64,000 bases of DNA from Phycicoccus sp. Soil748. GTDB lineage: Bacteria > Actinomycetota > Actinomycetes > Actinomycetales > Dermatophilaceae. Made by a program: the position numbers and the translations under genes. Positions 8,870 through 17,299 of this stretch are shown here, one piece after another. The notes under the pieces are model-generated. The model made no database searches. It had not been told where the DNA came from and saw only the letters and a program-made list of their open reading frames with translations. The stretch's first letter is position 1; each line of letters starts with the position of its first letter. The DNA lies in the NCBI RefSeq assembly GCF_001428025.1, contig NZ_LMSC01000005.1, forward strand, positions 92,000 to 155,999. Reading direction: 5' to 3'.

Positions 8870-9964
8870 CTAGCGGACCGCGTCGCGGATGACCTCCTCC
8901 AGCGCCTGCCGCACCTCCTGGGGATCGACGGCCATGGCGTTCTCGCCGACCGTGACCTCGAACCGGCTGCTTCGCGGCGACGTCGTGGGACGCGGGTAGA
9001 GGAACAGCTCGAGTCCCCGGCGCTCGACGAACCGGGAGTGCGCTGCCGCCAGCGCCTCGGGCGGCACGGGGACGATGACGTGGAACAGGGGCGTCTGCGG
9101 GGGATCGGGGACGACCTCGACGCCCGGGAGGTCCTGGAGGACCGCCGCGAGCTCCTTGGCCCGCTGCCAGAAGGCCGGCATCCGGGGGGCGAGGGTGTCG
9201 AGCCCGATCTCCGCCGAGACCGCCAGCGGCCAGGCGTGGTGCAGCTGCCCGCCCAGCCGCGCGCGCCACTCACGAGCCTGGTCGACGAGGTCGAACGGCC
9301 CCGCGAGGACCGCCCCGGCGAGACCTTCGAGACCCTTGTAGAGGGAGACGTAGACCGTGTCGAAGAGGGCGGCGATCTCGGCGTGCGGGCGACCGTAGAA
9401 CGGCTGTGCCTCCCACAACCGTGCGCCGTCGAGGTGCGCCGCGACGCCTCGGTCGCGCGTCCAGGACGTCTGCGCGACTAGCTCCTCCCACGATGGGAGG
9501 CGGCCGCCGAGGTCGCGCTGCGGCAGCTCGAGGAGCACCGCAGCCAAGGGCTCGCGGACGGCCTCGAGGTCCTCGAGCGTGACGAGTCGGTCGTGGTCGC
9601 CGAGCAGCATCCCGTGCAACTGGTGGACGACCTCGTAGCCCTTGCGCTCGTGCACCTCGATGTGCGCCCTGGGATGAAACCCGATGGTGCGGCAGGTGCG
9701 GGCGTCGGCGTGCAGCCGCAGCGCGACCTGCGTGGCCATCGCCCCCGTCGGCATGAACACCGCCGCCTCCTTGCCGAGCAGGTCGGCCACGCGCTCCTCC
9801 AGCCGCGCCACGGCGCCGCCCCGGCCGTAGGTGTCGAGGTCGCCGTCTTGGACACGCGCCTGGAAGTCGCGCAGGCGACGGGTCGGCGCGCGGCGCTGCT
9901 GCCCGTGCACGGAGAGGGAACGCTGCGGCTGCGCAGGGTCGGTGGGGGTGGCGTGGGGCTCCAT
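8870..9964 (-). CDS. threonine aldolase / beta-eliminating lyase family PLP enzyme
   Basis: A 364-residue fold-type I PLP enzyme resembling low-specificity threonine aldolases, which cleave threonine to glycine and acetaldehyde. Landmarks: DTYGRGGAVARLEERVADLLGKEAAVFMPTGAMATQ near the start, HLDGARLWEAQ (the Asp pairs with the PLP pyridine nitrogen), and SLYKGLEGLAGAVLAG with the Schiff-base lysine at about residue 210. Two ATGs (9973 and 9964) are possible; the inner one is preferred because AGG lies 9 bases upstream, while it abuts the outer one. It is convergent with the DUF4386-like gene. Confidence 0.85.
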   Translation of the reverse strand: MEPHATPTDPAQPQRSLSVHGQQRRAPTRRLRDFQARVQDGDLDTYGRGGAVARLEERVADLLGKEAAVFMPTGAMATQVALRLHADARTCRTIGFHPRAHIEVHERKGYEVVHQLHGMLLGDHDRLVTLEDLEAVREPLAAVLLELPQRDLGGRLPSWEELVAQTSWTRDRGVAAHLDGARLWEAQPFYGRPHAEIAALFDTVYVSLYKGLEGLAGAVLAGPFDLVDQAREWRARLGGQLHHAWPLAVSAEIGLDTLAPRMPAFWQRAKELAAVLQDLPGVEVVPDPPQTPLFHVIVPVPPEALAAAHSRFVERRGLELFLYPRPTTSPRSSRFEVTVGENAMAVDPQEVRQALEEVIRDAVR

Positions 9965-10010
9965 GACGCCCATCCTGACCCACGGTGGGCGGTCCGCGGC
10001 GTCGCCTCGG

Positions 10011-10295
10011 TCAGGCCGTCTGTGGTGTGGCGGGGTGCGATCGCGCCCACGCCACGATCTCGTCCGGCTGGTTGATCGCGGTGCCGTCGTCGAGCACCAG
10101 GACCGGGACGAAGAACGATCCCGTCAGGGCGTGGACCTCCCGCCTCACCTTGAGCTGCAGGAACGCGGGCAGGTGCTCCTGGCCCTTGGCCTTCACGGTC
10201 TGCGGGTCGTGGCCCGCCTCGACCAGCGCCTGGTGCGCCTTGTGGCAGTCGTGGTGGCTGCTGCCGTTGGTGCTCCAGCAGATGTAGAGCCTCAT
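10011..10295 (-). CDS. small glutathione S-transferase N-terminal / thioredoxin-fold protein
   Basis: A 94-residue single-domain protein beginning MRLYICWSTNGSSHHDCHKAHQALVEAGHDP, a thioredoxin-like beta-alpha start, with the cis-proline strand FVPVLVLDDGTAINQPDEIVAWA typical of the GST N-terminal domain. The usual CPxC pair is not present; one Cys (C17) lies in the first helix, so classical redox activity is uncertain. AGGAGG lies 9 bases before the ATG. It is the last of four overlapping minus-strand genes: its ATG overlaps the stop of the SnoaL-like gene (ATGA at 10292-10295). Confidence 0.8.
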   Translation of the reverse strand: MRLYICWSTNGSSHHDCHKAHQALVEAGHDPQTVKAKGQEHLPAFLQLKVRREVHALTGSFFVPVLVLDDGTAINQPDEIVAWARSHPATPQTA

Positions 10296-10846
10296 GCCGA
10301 TCCGCCTCCTGTAGTCGTCGCGGCCCACTCGGGCGGGCTGACGGGTGTTGCCGCCGGTTCGACGACGACCGTGTCGCCGTGCCGGTGGACCACCCGCCAG
10401 GCACCGTCCTCGCGGCGGTAGACCTGCGTGGCCCGCAGCGTGTAGGTGCGCGGTTCGCCGTCGACCGAGGTCGAGGTGTGTTCGAGGCCGGCCGTGTAGG
10501 CCATGTCCCCGACCACGTCGTACGCCAACAGCTCGAACGAGTAGGACGTGCACTCGGAGAAGCTGCGGCCGAGGTCGGTGAAGAGCGCGCCCACCTCCTC
10601 CTGGCCGATCGCGGTGCGCCACGCGCCGAGGACGCTGACCGGCTCCTGCCGCGACCAGAGTGCCCGACGTGGCTCGGCGTCGCCGTCGTGCAGGGCGAGC
10701 TCCGCGGCGTGGAGGGTGCCCTCGAGCCACCGGAGGAACTGCTCCCGTTCGCCTGTCCCGCGGTCGGACTGCGGGGCGGTCACCTCGGCCCGCGATGCGG
10801 TCACCTCGGCCCGGTGAGCCGTCGCCGCGGCCTGAGGCGCGTTCAC
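10292..10846 (-). CDS. SnoaL-like / NTF2-fold (DUF4440-type) protein
   Basis: A 184-residue protein. After about 25 residues containing a repeated AEVTA motif it has a SnoaL/NTF2-like core: EQFLRWLEGTLHAAELALHDGDAEPRRALWS, SVLGAWRTAIGQEEVGALFTDLGRSF, then strands MAYTAGLEHTSTSV, TYTLRATQVYRREDGAWRVVHRHGD, which is the classic closing strand pattern. Such proteins act as small-molecule isomerases/hydrolases or ligand pockets; substrate unknown. The GTG at 10846 overlaps the stop of the membrane-protein gene (GTGA), and its own stop overlaps the next ATG, so translation is coupled on both sides. Confidence 0.78.
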   Translation of the reverse strand: MNAPQAAATAHRAEVTASRAEVTAPQSDRGTGEREQFLRWLEGTLHAAELALHDGDAEPRRALWSRQEPVSVLGAWRTAIGQEEVGALFTDLGRSFSECTSYSFELLAYDVVGDMAYTAGLEHTSTSVDGEPRTYTLRATQVYRREDGAWRVVHRHGDTVVVEPAATPVSPPEWAATTTGGGSA

Positions 10847-11508
10847 CGGGGCGCCTTCGCGAGGAGGGTCCGCGCCACCATCGCCATGCCGACTGCCGTC
10901 AGGCTCCACGCGACGAAGTCGACCTGCGGGCTGCCGAGGACCACGGTCGCCACGAAGTGCATCGGCTGGGAGACGGCGACCGCCCAGGCCGCCCACGCCG
11001 GCACCCTTCCCGACCGCAGCAGCGCCAGCCCGAGCAGGACCGTGCCGACCACGTGCCCGAGGACGAACACGCCGATCGAGATGTCGATCGTGGGGTGCGC
11101 CGCGTCCAGCACGGCCGCGCCGTCGGTGGCGCTGACGTCCGCGGTGGCGACGCTCCACAGCAGCTGGTCATAGCCCGCGAGCATGCCGAGCGAGAGGTAC
11201 CCCGGCACCGACAGGGCCAAGGCCCAGGTCGTCAGGCGCGGTGCCGCGTCGCGGCATACCCGGGCCGCAGCGAAGAGACCCGGCACCAGGGTGAGGACGG
11301 CCACGTAGGTCAGCCAGACCACCGCGCTCTGCCGGCCGGGGTGGGCCTCCACGGCGGCGAGCGACGCCGCGTTGCCGTCGGCGGTGTAGTAGGGGAGGGC
11401 GAGGCGCAGGACCGCAACCGCGGCGGGGCCGACGGGGAGCAGCGCGGCGACAGCCACCAGGGACGGTGTGGCCGAGCGCGTTCGGGTGGGGGCGACGACC
11501 GTGGTCAT
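10843..11508 (-). CDS. six-helix membrane protein in coupled four-gene chain
   Basis: A 221-residue polytopic protein with about six hydrophobic segments (LVAVAALLPVGPAAVAVLRLALP, VVWLTYVAVLTLVPGLFAAA, TTWALALSVPGYLSLGMLAGY, IDISIGVFVLGHVVGTVLLGLALL, PAWAAWAVAVSQPMHFVATVVLG, FVAWSLTAVGMAMVARTL). No family is recognised with certainty. The ATG at 11508 overlaps the stop of a 35-codon ORF, and its stop overlaps the GTG of the SnoaL-like gene. The long frame extending upstream on this strand is antisense to the histidine kinase and is not considered coding. Confidence 0.75.
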   Translation of the reverse strand: MTTVVAPTRTRSATPSLVAVAALLPVGPAAVAVLRLALPYYTADGNAASLAAVEAHPGRQSAVVWLTYVAVLTLVPGLFAAARVCRDAAPRLTTWALALSVPGYLSLGMLAGYDQLLWSVATADVSATDGAAVLDAAHPTIDISIGVFVLGHVVGTVLLGLALLRSGRVPAWAAWAVAVSQPMHFVATVVLGSPQVDFVAWSLTAVGMAMVARTLLAKAPR

Positions 11509-11612
11509 GACGCCACCACCGCGGTGTTGCCTCGAGCGACCAGCGGGCGCAGCGGCCGCGACGGGTCGCGCAGGGCGAGGAGGCCCGCGCTGCGGATGGT
11601 GTTGGTATCCAT
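11505..11612 (-). CDS. 35-residue ORF translationally coupled to membrane protein
   Basis: ATG at 11612 is preceded by AAGGA with a 6-base gap, and 35 codons later its TGA overlaps the ATG of the membrane-protein gene (ATGA, 11505-11508). The peptide starts MDTNTIRSAGLLALRDPS and is basic, with no membrane helix or signal peptide and no Cys. The membrane gene itself has only a weak GGTGG ribosome site, so this ORF could be a coupling leader that controls translation of the downstream three genes. It may also be a genuine small protein; I recognise no family. Confidence 0.6.
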   Translation of the reverse strand: MDTNTIRSAGLLALRDPSRPLRPLVARGNTAVVAS

Positions 11613-11781
11613 GAGGATTCCTTTGGGTTGGATGGACCTCAACCGTCGATGCCAGGCCCACCCGAGTGGCAGGGGCCGCTTCCTGCCACGCCCGGCGGTC
11701 CGCCCGACCCGGCCGGGAAAGATTCCCGGGTGCACGCCTCGTCCGCGGCGGTATCTTCGAGCAGGACGCAGGAGGTGGTCG

Positions 11782-13701
11782 ATGCGCACGAAGGGGCTCG
11801 CCAGCGCGATCGGCCTCATGACCGTCCTGCTGGCCGTCGGCGCGGTGGGGGCCACGCTCGCCGCGGGCTGGTCGTTCGACGACGCGGTGCAGGCCTTCGT
11901 CGTCAGCAACACCCTGATCGGCGTCAGCTTCGGCCTGTGCGGGGTGCTCATCGCCTGGCACCGGCCGGGCTCGGCGCTCGGCTGGATGTATGCCGCGGGC
12001 GGCCTCTGCCAGACCCTGTCCGCCCTCGCCGCGCCCCTGCAGGAGGTGCTCGGCGACGCGGGGGTGCCCACGTGGCTGCTGCGCCTTGATGGCGCCGTCT
12101 TCCAGTGGGCCTGGCCGGTCAACATCACGCTGGTCCCGCTCTCGCTGCTCCTGCTCCCGGACGGCCGGCTCGCCTCGCGACGCTGGCGCCCGGTGGCAGC
12201 CACCATCGCCGCGACCTGCCCGCTCTTCGTCCTCGAGGTGGGCCTCGACCCCGGGCAGCCGTCCGGCAGCCCCAGCCCGTACGGCACCCTCGGCGCGCGC
12301 ACCTACGAGTCGCTCAGCTGGTTGTGGACGGTCAGCGAGGCGCGGTGGGTCCTGTCGGTGCTCGTCGGGATCGCGTGCCTCGTGGTGCGCTACCGGGCGG
12401 GCCCCGAGGTCGTGCGCCGGCAGCTGTTCTGGCTGGTCGCAGCGGCTGCAGTCATCGGGATCGCGGTGACCCCATGGGCGCTCGTCGCCGGCACGCCGCT
12501 CGCCGTGCTGTTCACGATCCCACTGCTCCCGGCCGCCGTCGCCGCGGCCGTCCTGCGCCACCAGCTGCTCGACATCCGGCTGGTGGTCGCCCGCGGGGTC
12601 ACCTACGCGTTGCTCTCGGGCCTCGTGCTGGCCATGTATGCGGCCCTGGTGTTCGTCCTCACCGACGTCGCCTCCGCGCTGGTCGTCGCGCTGCTCGCGC
12701 TTCCCCTGCGCACCCGGCTCCAGGCCGCGGTGGACCGGCTCCTCTACGGCGACCGCGGTGACCCGCTGCGCGTCGCGTCGCGGGTCGGGCGCTCGCTCGG
12801 CATCAGCCTGCAGGCGACCCTCGAGGAGATCCGGACGACGCTGCGACTGCCCTATGTCGGGGTCTCCGGCGACGGCCAGGGCCTCGCTGCCGGGGGCACG
12901 CTCGAAGGACCGTCGGTGAGCCTGCCACTGGACGGCGGCGAGCTCCTCGTCGGCCTGCGACGAGGCGAGACACGACTCGCGCCCGCCGACGAGCGCATCC
13001 TCAGGCTGCTTTCGGGCCCGCTCTCGACCGCGGTGCACGCGACGGTCCTCCTGGAGGAGCTGCAGCGCTCGCGCGAGCGGCTCGTGTCCACCCGCGAGCA
13101 CGAGCGTCGCCGGCTGCGCCGCGAGCTCCATGACGGGCTCGGGCCGCTGCTGACCGGCGTCGCGCTCTCCGCCGACACCGCAGCCAACCTCGCCGGCGGT
13201 GGCCCCGAAGACGCTGTGCAGCAACGTCTTTCGGAGGTCCGCACCGGAGCCAGATCGGCGCTTGCGGAGGTCCGCCGGATCGTCGACGACCTGGGATCGC
13301 CGGCGCTCGACGAGCAGGGGCTGGTCGCGGCGCTCCGTATCCGCGCCGGGCAGCTGCAGCGCCGGGCGGACGGGCAACCCCTGCACACCACCCTCGAGGC
13401 CGCCGAGCTGCCGGCGCTGCCACCAGCCGTCGAGCAGGCGGTGTACCGCATCGCCACCGAGGCCCTCACCAACGTCGTGAGGCACTCCCGCGCGGACTCC
13501 GTCGTCGTCCGGCTGGGCCACGACGGGGCCGAGCTGCACTGCGAGGTGCTGGACAACGGCGCCTCCACCGAGGACTGGCGGCCGGGCGTCGGGATCGTCG
13601 GGATGCAGGAACGGGTCACCGAGCTCGGCGGTGCCTGCGAGGTCGGCCCCGGTCCGGGCGGCGGCCACGTACGGGTCCGCGTGCCCACGGCACTCGCATG
13701 A
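11782..13701 (+). CDS. NarL-type membrane sensor histidine kinase
   Basis: A 639-residue sensor kinase. The first 270 or so residues hold about eight hydrophobic helices; then a linker and a GAF-like region (about 300-415), a HisKA_3 dimerisation helix RRELHDGLGPLLTG with the phosphorylated His at about residue 450, and a HATPase_c domain (EALTNVVRHSRA, LDNGAS, GVGIVGMQERV). GGAGG lies 6 bases before the ATG at 11782. Its stop overlaps the ATG of the response regulator (ATGA), making a cognate pair. The signal is unknown. The divergent neighbour is the 35-codon ORF operon, a possible target. Confidence 0.9.
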   Translation: MRTKGLASAIGLMTVLLAVGAVGATLAAGWSFDDAVQAFVVSNTLIGVSFGLCGVLIAWHRPGSALGWMYAAGGLCQTLSALAAPLQEVLGDAGVPTWLLRLDGAVFQWAWPVNITLVPLSLLLLPDGRLASRRWRPVAATIAATCPLFVLEVGLDPGQPSGSPSPYGTLGARTYESLSWLWTVSEARWVLSVLVGIACLVVRYRAGPEVVRRQLFWLVAAAAVIGIAVTPWALVAGTPLAVLFTIPLLPAAVAAAVLRHQLLDIRLVVARGVTYALLSGLVLAMYAALVFVLTDVASALVVALLALPLRTRLQAAVDRLLYGDRGDPLRVASRVGRSLGISLQATLEEIRTTLRLPYVGVSGDGQGLAAGGTLEGPSVSLPLDGGELLVGLRRGETRLAPADERILRLLSGPLSTAVHATVLLEELQRSRERLVSTREHERRRLRRELHDGLGPLLTGVALSADTAANLAGGGPEDAVQQRLSEVRTGARSALAEVRRIVDDLGSPALDEQGLVAALRIRAGQLQRRADGQPLHTTLEAAELPALPPAVEQAVYRIATEALTNVVRHSRADSVVVRLGHDGAELHCEVLDNGASTEDWRPGVGIVGMQERVTELGGACEVGPGPGGGHVRVRVPTALA

Positions 13702-14357
13702 TCCGGGTCCTCGTCGCCGACGACCACCCTGTCGTGCGGTCGGGGCTCGTCGGCGTGCTGTCCACCCTGGAGGGTTTCCAGGTGGTCGCGGTGGTCGCGG
13801 ACGGCCGCGCAGCCGTCCGCGAGGCGGTGATCCACCGTCCCGACGTGGCGCTGATGGACCTGAAGATGCCCGACGGCGACGGCTTCACGGCCATCCGCGA
13901 GCTGGGGCGGGTGGCGCCCGCGGTGCGCATCTGCGTCCTGACGATGTACGACGACGACGACTCGCTCTTCAGCGCGATGCGTGCCGGTGCGCACGGCTAC
14001 CTGCTCAAGGGATCGGAGCAGGAGGACATTGCCGGGGCGGTGCGCGCCGTCGCGGCGGGTGAGGTGGTCTTCGGCCCCGGGATCGCGACCCGGGTCCTGA
14101 ACCAGCTGACCGCCCCAGCGACCGCGGACGCACGGACGGCGGCGTTCGCGGACCTCACGGCCCGCGAGCTCGAGGTGCTCGACCTGCTCGCCTCAGCGCT
14201 GCCGACGGGCGCGATCGCCCGCCGCCTGGGGCTCAGCTCGAAGACGGTGAGCAACCACGTCTCCAACATCCTCGCCAAGCTGCAGGTCGCCGACCGCACC
14301 CAGGCGGCGATGCGCGCCCGCGACGCCGGTCTCGGACGGCCGCGTCCGCAGGACTGA
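13698..14357 (+). CDS. NarL/LuxR-family response regulator
   Basis: A 219-residue regulator with a receiver domain (acidic pair ADD at 7-9, phospho-acceptor D54 in [10 protein letters not shown], signalling Lys in YLLKGS) and a LuxR-type HTH at the C-terminus ([13 protein letters not shown]…[25 protein letters not shown]). It overlaps the kinase stop by four bases (ATGA) and is presumably phosphorylated by it. It would act as a DNA-binding transcription factor; targets are unknown, though the divergent four-gene chain next door is a candidate by position. Confidence 0.93.
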   Translation: MIRVLVADDHPVVRSGLVGVLSTLEGFQVVAVVADGRAAVREAVIHRPDVALMDLKMPDGDGFTAIRELGRVAPAVRICVLTMYDDDDSLFSAMRAGAHGYLLKGSEQEDIAGAVRAVAAGEVVFGPGIATRVLNQLTAPATADARTAAFADLTARELEVLDLLASALPTGAIARRLGLSSKTVSNHVSNILAKLQVADRTQAAMRARDAGLGRPRPQD

Positions 14358-14397
14358 CGGACGACCTCAACCCGGCCGGCGTGCGAGGGTGGGCGTC

Positions 14398-15021
14398 GTG
14401 AGTGAGGAGCTGCCCGCCCTGACCGTCGAGGACCGCGCCGCTTGGCGAGCCTGGCTCCGCGAGCACCACGCTGGATCCCGCGGGGTGTGGCTGACCCTGG
14501 CGAAGAAGGGCGCTGCCGCGCCGACGAGCCTCACGTATGCCGAGGCGCTCGAGGAGGCGCTCTGCGAGGGGTGGATCGACGGGCAGGTCCGCAGCGGCGA
14601 CGACCGCAGCTACCGGCAACGCTTCACGCCCCGTACCCCGCGCAGCGGCTGGTCCCAGCGCAACGTCGCCATCGTCGAGCGACTCATCGCGGAGGGGCGC
14701 ATGCAGGCGCCGGGACTCGCGGCGGTCGAGCGCGCCAAGGCCGACGGCCGCTGGGACGCCGCGTACGCCGGGCCGGCGAGCATCGAGGTGCCGGCCGACC
14801 TCGCCGCAGCGCTCGACGCCGACCCTGCCGCGCGCGCGGCGTTCCAGGGCCTCGACAGCCGGAACCGGTACTCCGTGCTGTACCGCATCGAGACCGCCAA
14901 GCGGGCCGATACCCGGAGCCGACGCATCAAGCAGCTCGTCGCCATGCTCGCGCAAGGGGAGACCATCCACCCCAGGTCCGGGTCCACACCCGGGTCAGGG
15001 GGCGTCAGGCGCCGGGGGTGA
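14398..15021 (+). CDS. YdeI/OmpD-associated family protein
   Basis: A 207-residue protein with YdeI-family blocks: [70 protein letters not shown], and the C-terminal helix bundle ending [31 protein letters not shown]. Biochemical role unknown; members are predicted soluble proteins with a DUF1905-like/YdhG-like fold. GTG at 14398 is favoured (GAGG 9 bases upstream) over a GTG three codons earlier that abuts that site. It overlaps the convergent minus-strand gene by 17 bases at its 3' end. Confidence 0.87.
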   Translation: MSEELPALTVEDRAAWRAWLREHHAGSRGVWLTLAKKGAAAPTSLTYAEALEEALCEGWIDGQVRSGDDRSYRQRFTPRTPRSGWSQRNVAIVERLIAEGRMQAPGLAAVERAKADGRWDAAYAGPASIEVPADLAAALDADPAARAAFQGLDSRNRYSVLYRIETAKRADTRSRRIKQLVAMLAQGETIHPRSGSTPGSGGVRRRG

Positions 15022-15826
15022 GGATGCGGGACCGGCGCTGCACGACCCACGGGAACGGCGGACGCCACCGCTTCCACCGGCGGGCGATCACCAGCACAGG
15101 GACGCTGGCCCACCACGCGAGCGCGACGACCGGCACGGCGAAGAGGCAGAGCCACCACGGCCCGACCAGCCATCCGAGCAGCAGGGCCGCCACCGCCAGC
15201 AGGCCACCCACGACGTGGAGGACACCGACGAGCAGCAGTCCCGCGGTCTCCACCTGCTGGGCGTGGGCGAACGCCGCGTTGGCGATGTTCTCGACATCGT
15301 CCATCGAGCGCAGCGGCACCGCGACGGTGGTGCGCTCCCGCTCGGCCTCGCTCACGTGGTCCCGGTGCCGAGCCAGGACCTGGGCAGGGGAGCCGTCCGC
15401 CACCACGATCGAACGGCCGCGGGCGCAGTGGCGGGTCATCTCGGTCTCGAGGTCGGTGAGGCGCCGGCCACGCTGCATCCGCTTGGGCCACGGCGGGAAG
15501 ACCGGCCAGCGCAGCTTCGTCTCGACCAGGGCACCGTCGGCCAGGAGGGTGCGCACCCGCAGGCTCGCGCCGCCGTACCAGTCGCCGACCTCCGCCGAGA
15601 CCGTGCCGTCGGGGGTCACGAGGATCGGCTCGGGTCGTTCGGCGTTCTCGAGGAAGTAGCGCTGGATGTCCTGCTCGTAGGCCGCAGACCACTCCAACGA
15701 CAGGTCGTGGCCGTTGTCCAGCACGAGGCAGCCGGCCGGCACGAGCCCGAGGTCCTCCAGCTCCGAGGCCAGCTCGGGGTGGTGGGCGTACTCGATCAGC
15801 CAGGGTGTGGCGCGGTACTCCGGCAC
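15005..15826 (-). CDS. hypothetical protein with two C-terminal membrane helices
   Basis: A 273-residue protein not recognised. The first 190 residues look soluble and mixed alpha/beta (PEYRATPWLIEYAHHPELASELEDLGLVPAGCLVLDN…, and a basic/acidic segment LTDLETEMTRHCARGRSIVVADGSPAQVLARHRDH), followed by two long hydrophobic helices (about residues 195-218 and 224-248) and a basic tail. The GTG at 15826 has GGAGGAGGA just upstream. The layout, a cytosolic domain anchored at the C-terminus, suggests a membrane-associated sensor or regulator, but nothing in the sequence decides this. Confidence 0.75.
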   Translation of the reverse strand: MPEYRATPWLIEYAHHPELASELEDLGLVPAGCLVLDNGHDLSLEWSAAYEQDIQRYFLENAERPEPILVTPDGTVSAEVGDWYGGASLRVRTLLADGALVETKLRWPVFPPWPKRMQRGRRLTDLETEMTRHCARGRSIVVADGSPAQVLARHRDHVSEAERERTTVAVPLRSMDDVENIANAAFAHAQQVETAGLLLVGVLHVVGGLLAVAALLLGWLVGPWWLCLFAVPVVALAWWASVPVLVIARRWKRWRPPFPWVVQRRSRILTPGA

Positions 15827-15978
15827 GGTGTCCTCCTCCGCCGGCGCAGCAGGGCACGGGCCGCCCCCAGCCGGTCGGCGGTCACGCTAGGACGCGCGGA
15901 GCGCCGCAGTGCGTCGTTCCGCCCAAGCACCAGCCGATCGGGGGATGCGAGGAGGACCGACCGTGACCGGAATGTCCG

Positions 15979-17208
15979 TCAGCTCGCGGGGCCGAGGAAC
16001 GAGCCGGCGAACGACCCCGCCGGCCGCAGCGCAGGCAGCAGCGCGGCCTGGTAGGCGTGGTAGACGTCCGGCTTGCCCGTCCAGACCGTCGTCGACGGCT
16101 GGTGGTGCTCGTCGAGCTCGTGCCGCCACGACCCGTCGACCCGGTCGATGAACCGGCGCTCCGCCTGGTCCCACCACACGGCGTACCAGTCGAGGTAGCC
16201 CTGCTCGCCGGTCGCCGCGCCCAGTGCCCAGGCTGCCGCGATGCCCTCGGCTAGCACCCAGTGCAGCCGGGTCCGGACGACGGGGGTGCCGTCGAAGTCG
16301 ACCGTGTAGACGAACCCGTCCTCGCCGTCGACGTGCCAGCCGTCGCGCACCGCCGCGTCGAACAGCCCCTCGGCGTCCTCCAGCAGCCACTGCGGCGCGT
16401 CCTGGCCGCGGACGAGGTGCGCGGACCGCACGTGCAGGGCCAGCCGCGACCACTCCAGCAGGTGCCCGATCGTCACGCCGTACGGGCGGAACGGGTCGGC
16501 GGGGGAGTCGCGGTTGTAGTCGGGCGCAGCCACCCACGCGGAGGTGAAGTGCTCGGGCAGCCGCCACTCGGCCGGGCGGGCGACCTCGTGGACGACGCGG
16601 CGCACGATCCGCTCGGCACGCTGCAGCCAGACCGCTTCACCGGTGACGTCGTGGACGGCCAGTAGCGCCTCGACGGTGTGCATGTTGGCGTTGGCGCCGC
16701 GGTAGTCCTCCAGCGTGGTCCACGCGCGGTCCCACGACTCGGCGGCCATGCCCTCGTCCTCGCGCCAGAACCGGTCCTCGAACACGCCCACCGCGTCGGC
16801 CAGCAGCGCCTCGCCATCGGGGTGCCCGGCCGCGGTCGCGCTTGCCGCGGCCAGCAGCACGAAAGCGTGCTCGTAGCAACGCTTCTCGGGCACGGTCGGC
16901 TGCCCGGTGGCGACGTCGACCGCGGCGAACCACCCACCGTGCTCGGCGTCATACAGGGTCGTCCGCAGGGCGGCGACGCCGTGGTCGAGCTCGCGCCGGG
17001 CGTCCCCGTTGCCCCCGAGCAACTCGAGCGCTGCGACGTGCGTCATCCGGCAGGTGACCCAGGCCTCGACGGGGCGGTCGAGCACCGGCTGCCCCGTGTC
17101 GTCGAGCCAGGCGAACCCGCCCGCCGGGTGCACGGACCGGCGGCCGAACTCCCAGAGCCGGGCGCGTTCGGAGGCGAGGGTGTCGAGGTCGGGAGCCACA
17201 GGAAGCAT
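15979..17208 (-). CDS. AGE-family epimerase/isomerase
   Basis: A 409-residue (alpha/alpha)6-barrel sugar epimerase of the N-acylglucosamine 2-epimerase superfamily, close to mannose isomerases/epimerases. Typical blocks: the YEHAFVLLAAASAT segment (general base region with E and H), NANMHTVEALLAVHDVTG, and the late HELDEHHQPSTTVWTGKPDVYHAYQAAL, where the WxGKPDxYH motif carries catalytic His. It would interconvert sugars such as mannose and fructose or glucose in the cytoplasm. The ATG at 17208 begins the conserved domain; the frame further upstream is antisense to the next gene. Confidence 0.88.
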   Translation of the reverse strand: MLPVAPDLDTLASERARLWEFGRRSVHPAGGFAWLDDTGQPVLDRPVEAWVTCRMTHVAALELLGGNGDARRELDHGVAALRTTLYDAEHGGWFAAVDVATGQPTVPEKRCYEHAFVLLAAASATAAGHPDGEALLADAVGVFEDRFWREDEGMAAESWDRAWTTLEDYRGANANMHTVEALLAVHDVTGEAVWLQRAERIVRRVVHEVARPAEWRLPEHFTSAWVAAPDYNRDSPADPFRPYGVTIGHLLEWSRLALHVRSAHLVRGQDAPQWLLEDAEGLFDAAVRDGWHVDGEDGFVYTVDFDGTPVVRTRLHWVLAEGIAAAWALGAATGEQGYLDWYAVWWDQAERRFIDRVDGSWRHELDEHHQPSTTVWTGKPDVYHAYQAALLPALRPAGSFAGSFLGPAS

Positions 17209-17299
17209 GCCCGGATCGTATGACGCGGGGCCCCCACCACGGCCGCGCTGGTTGCTACGGTTCCGATGGCGGGGGCGGCCGGCACGCGAAGGGGAGACG

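Noticed and set aside
10843-13668. Very long open frame on the minus strand opposite the sensor kinase
   Set aside because: Only its last 222 codons (from 11508) have a start signal and natural composition; the rest is charged, glycine/arginine-rich shadow of the kinase gene.
15005-15021. 17-base overlap of convergent genes
   Set aside because: Ordinary overlap of two stops; both proteins keep natural ends, so not treated as a fusion or error.
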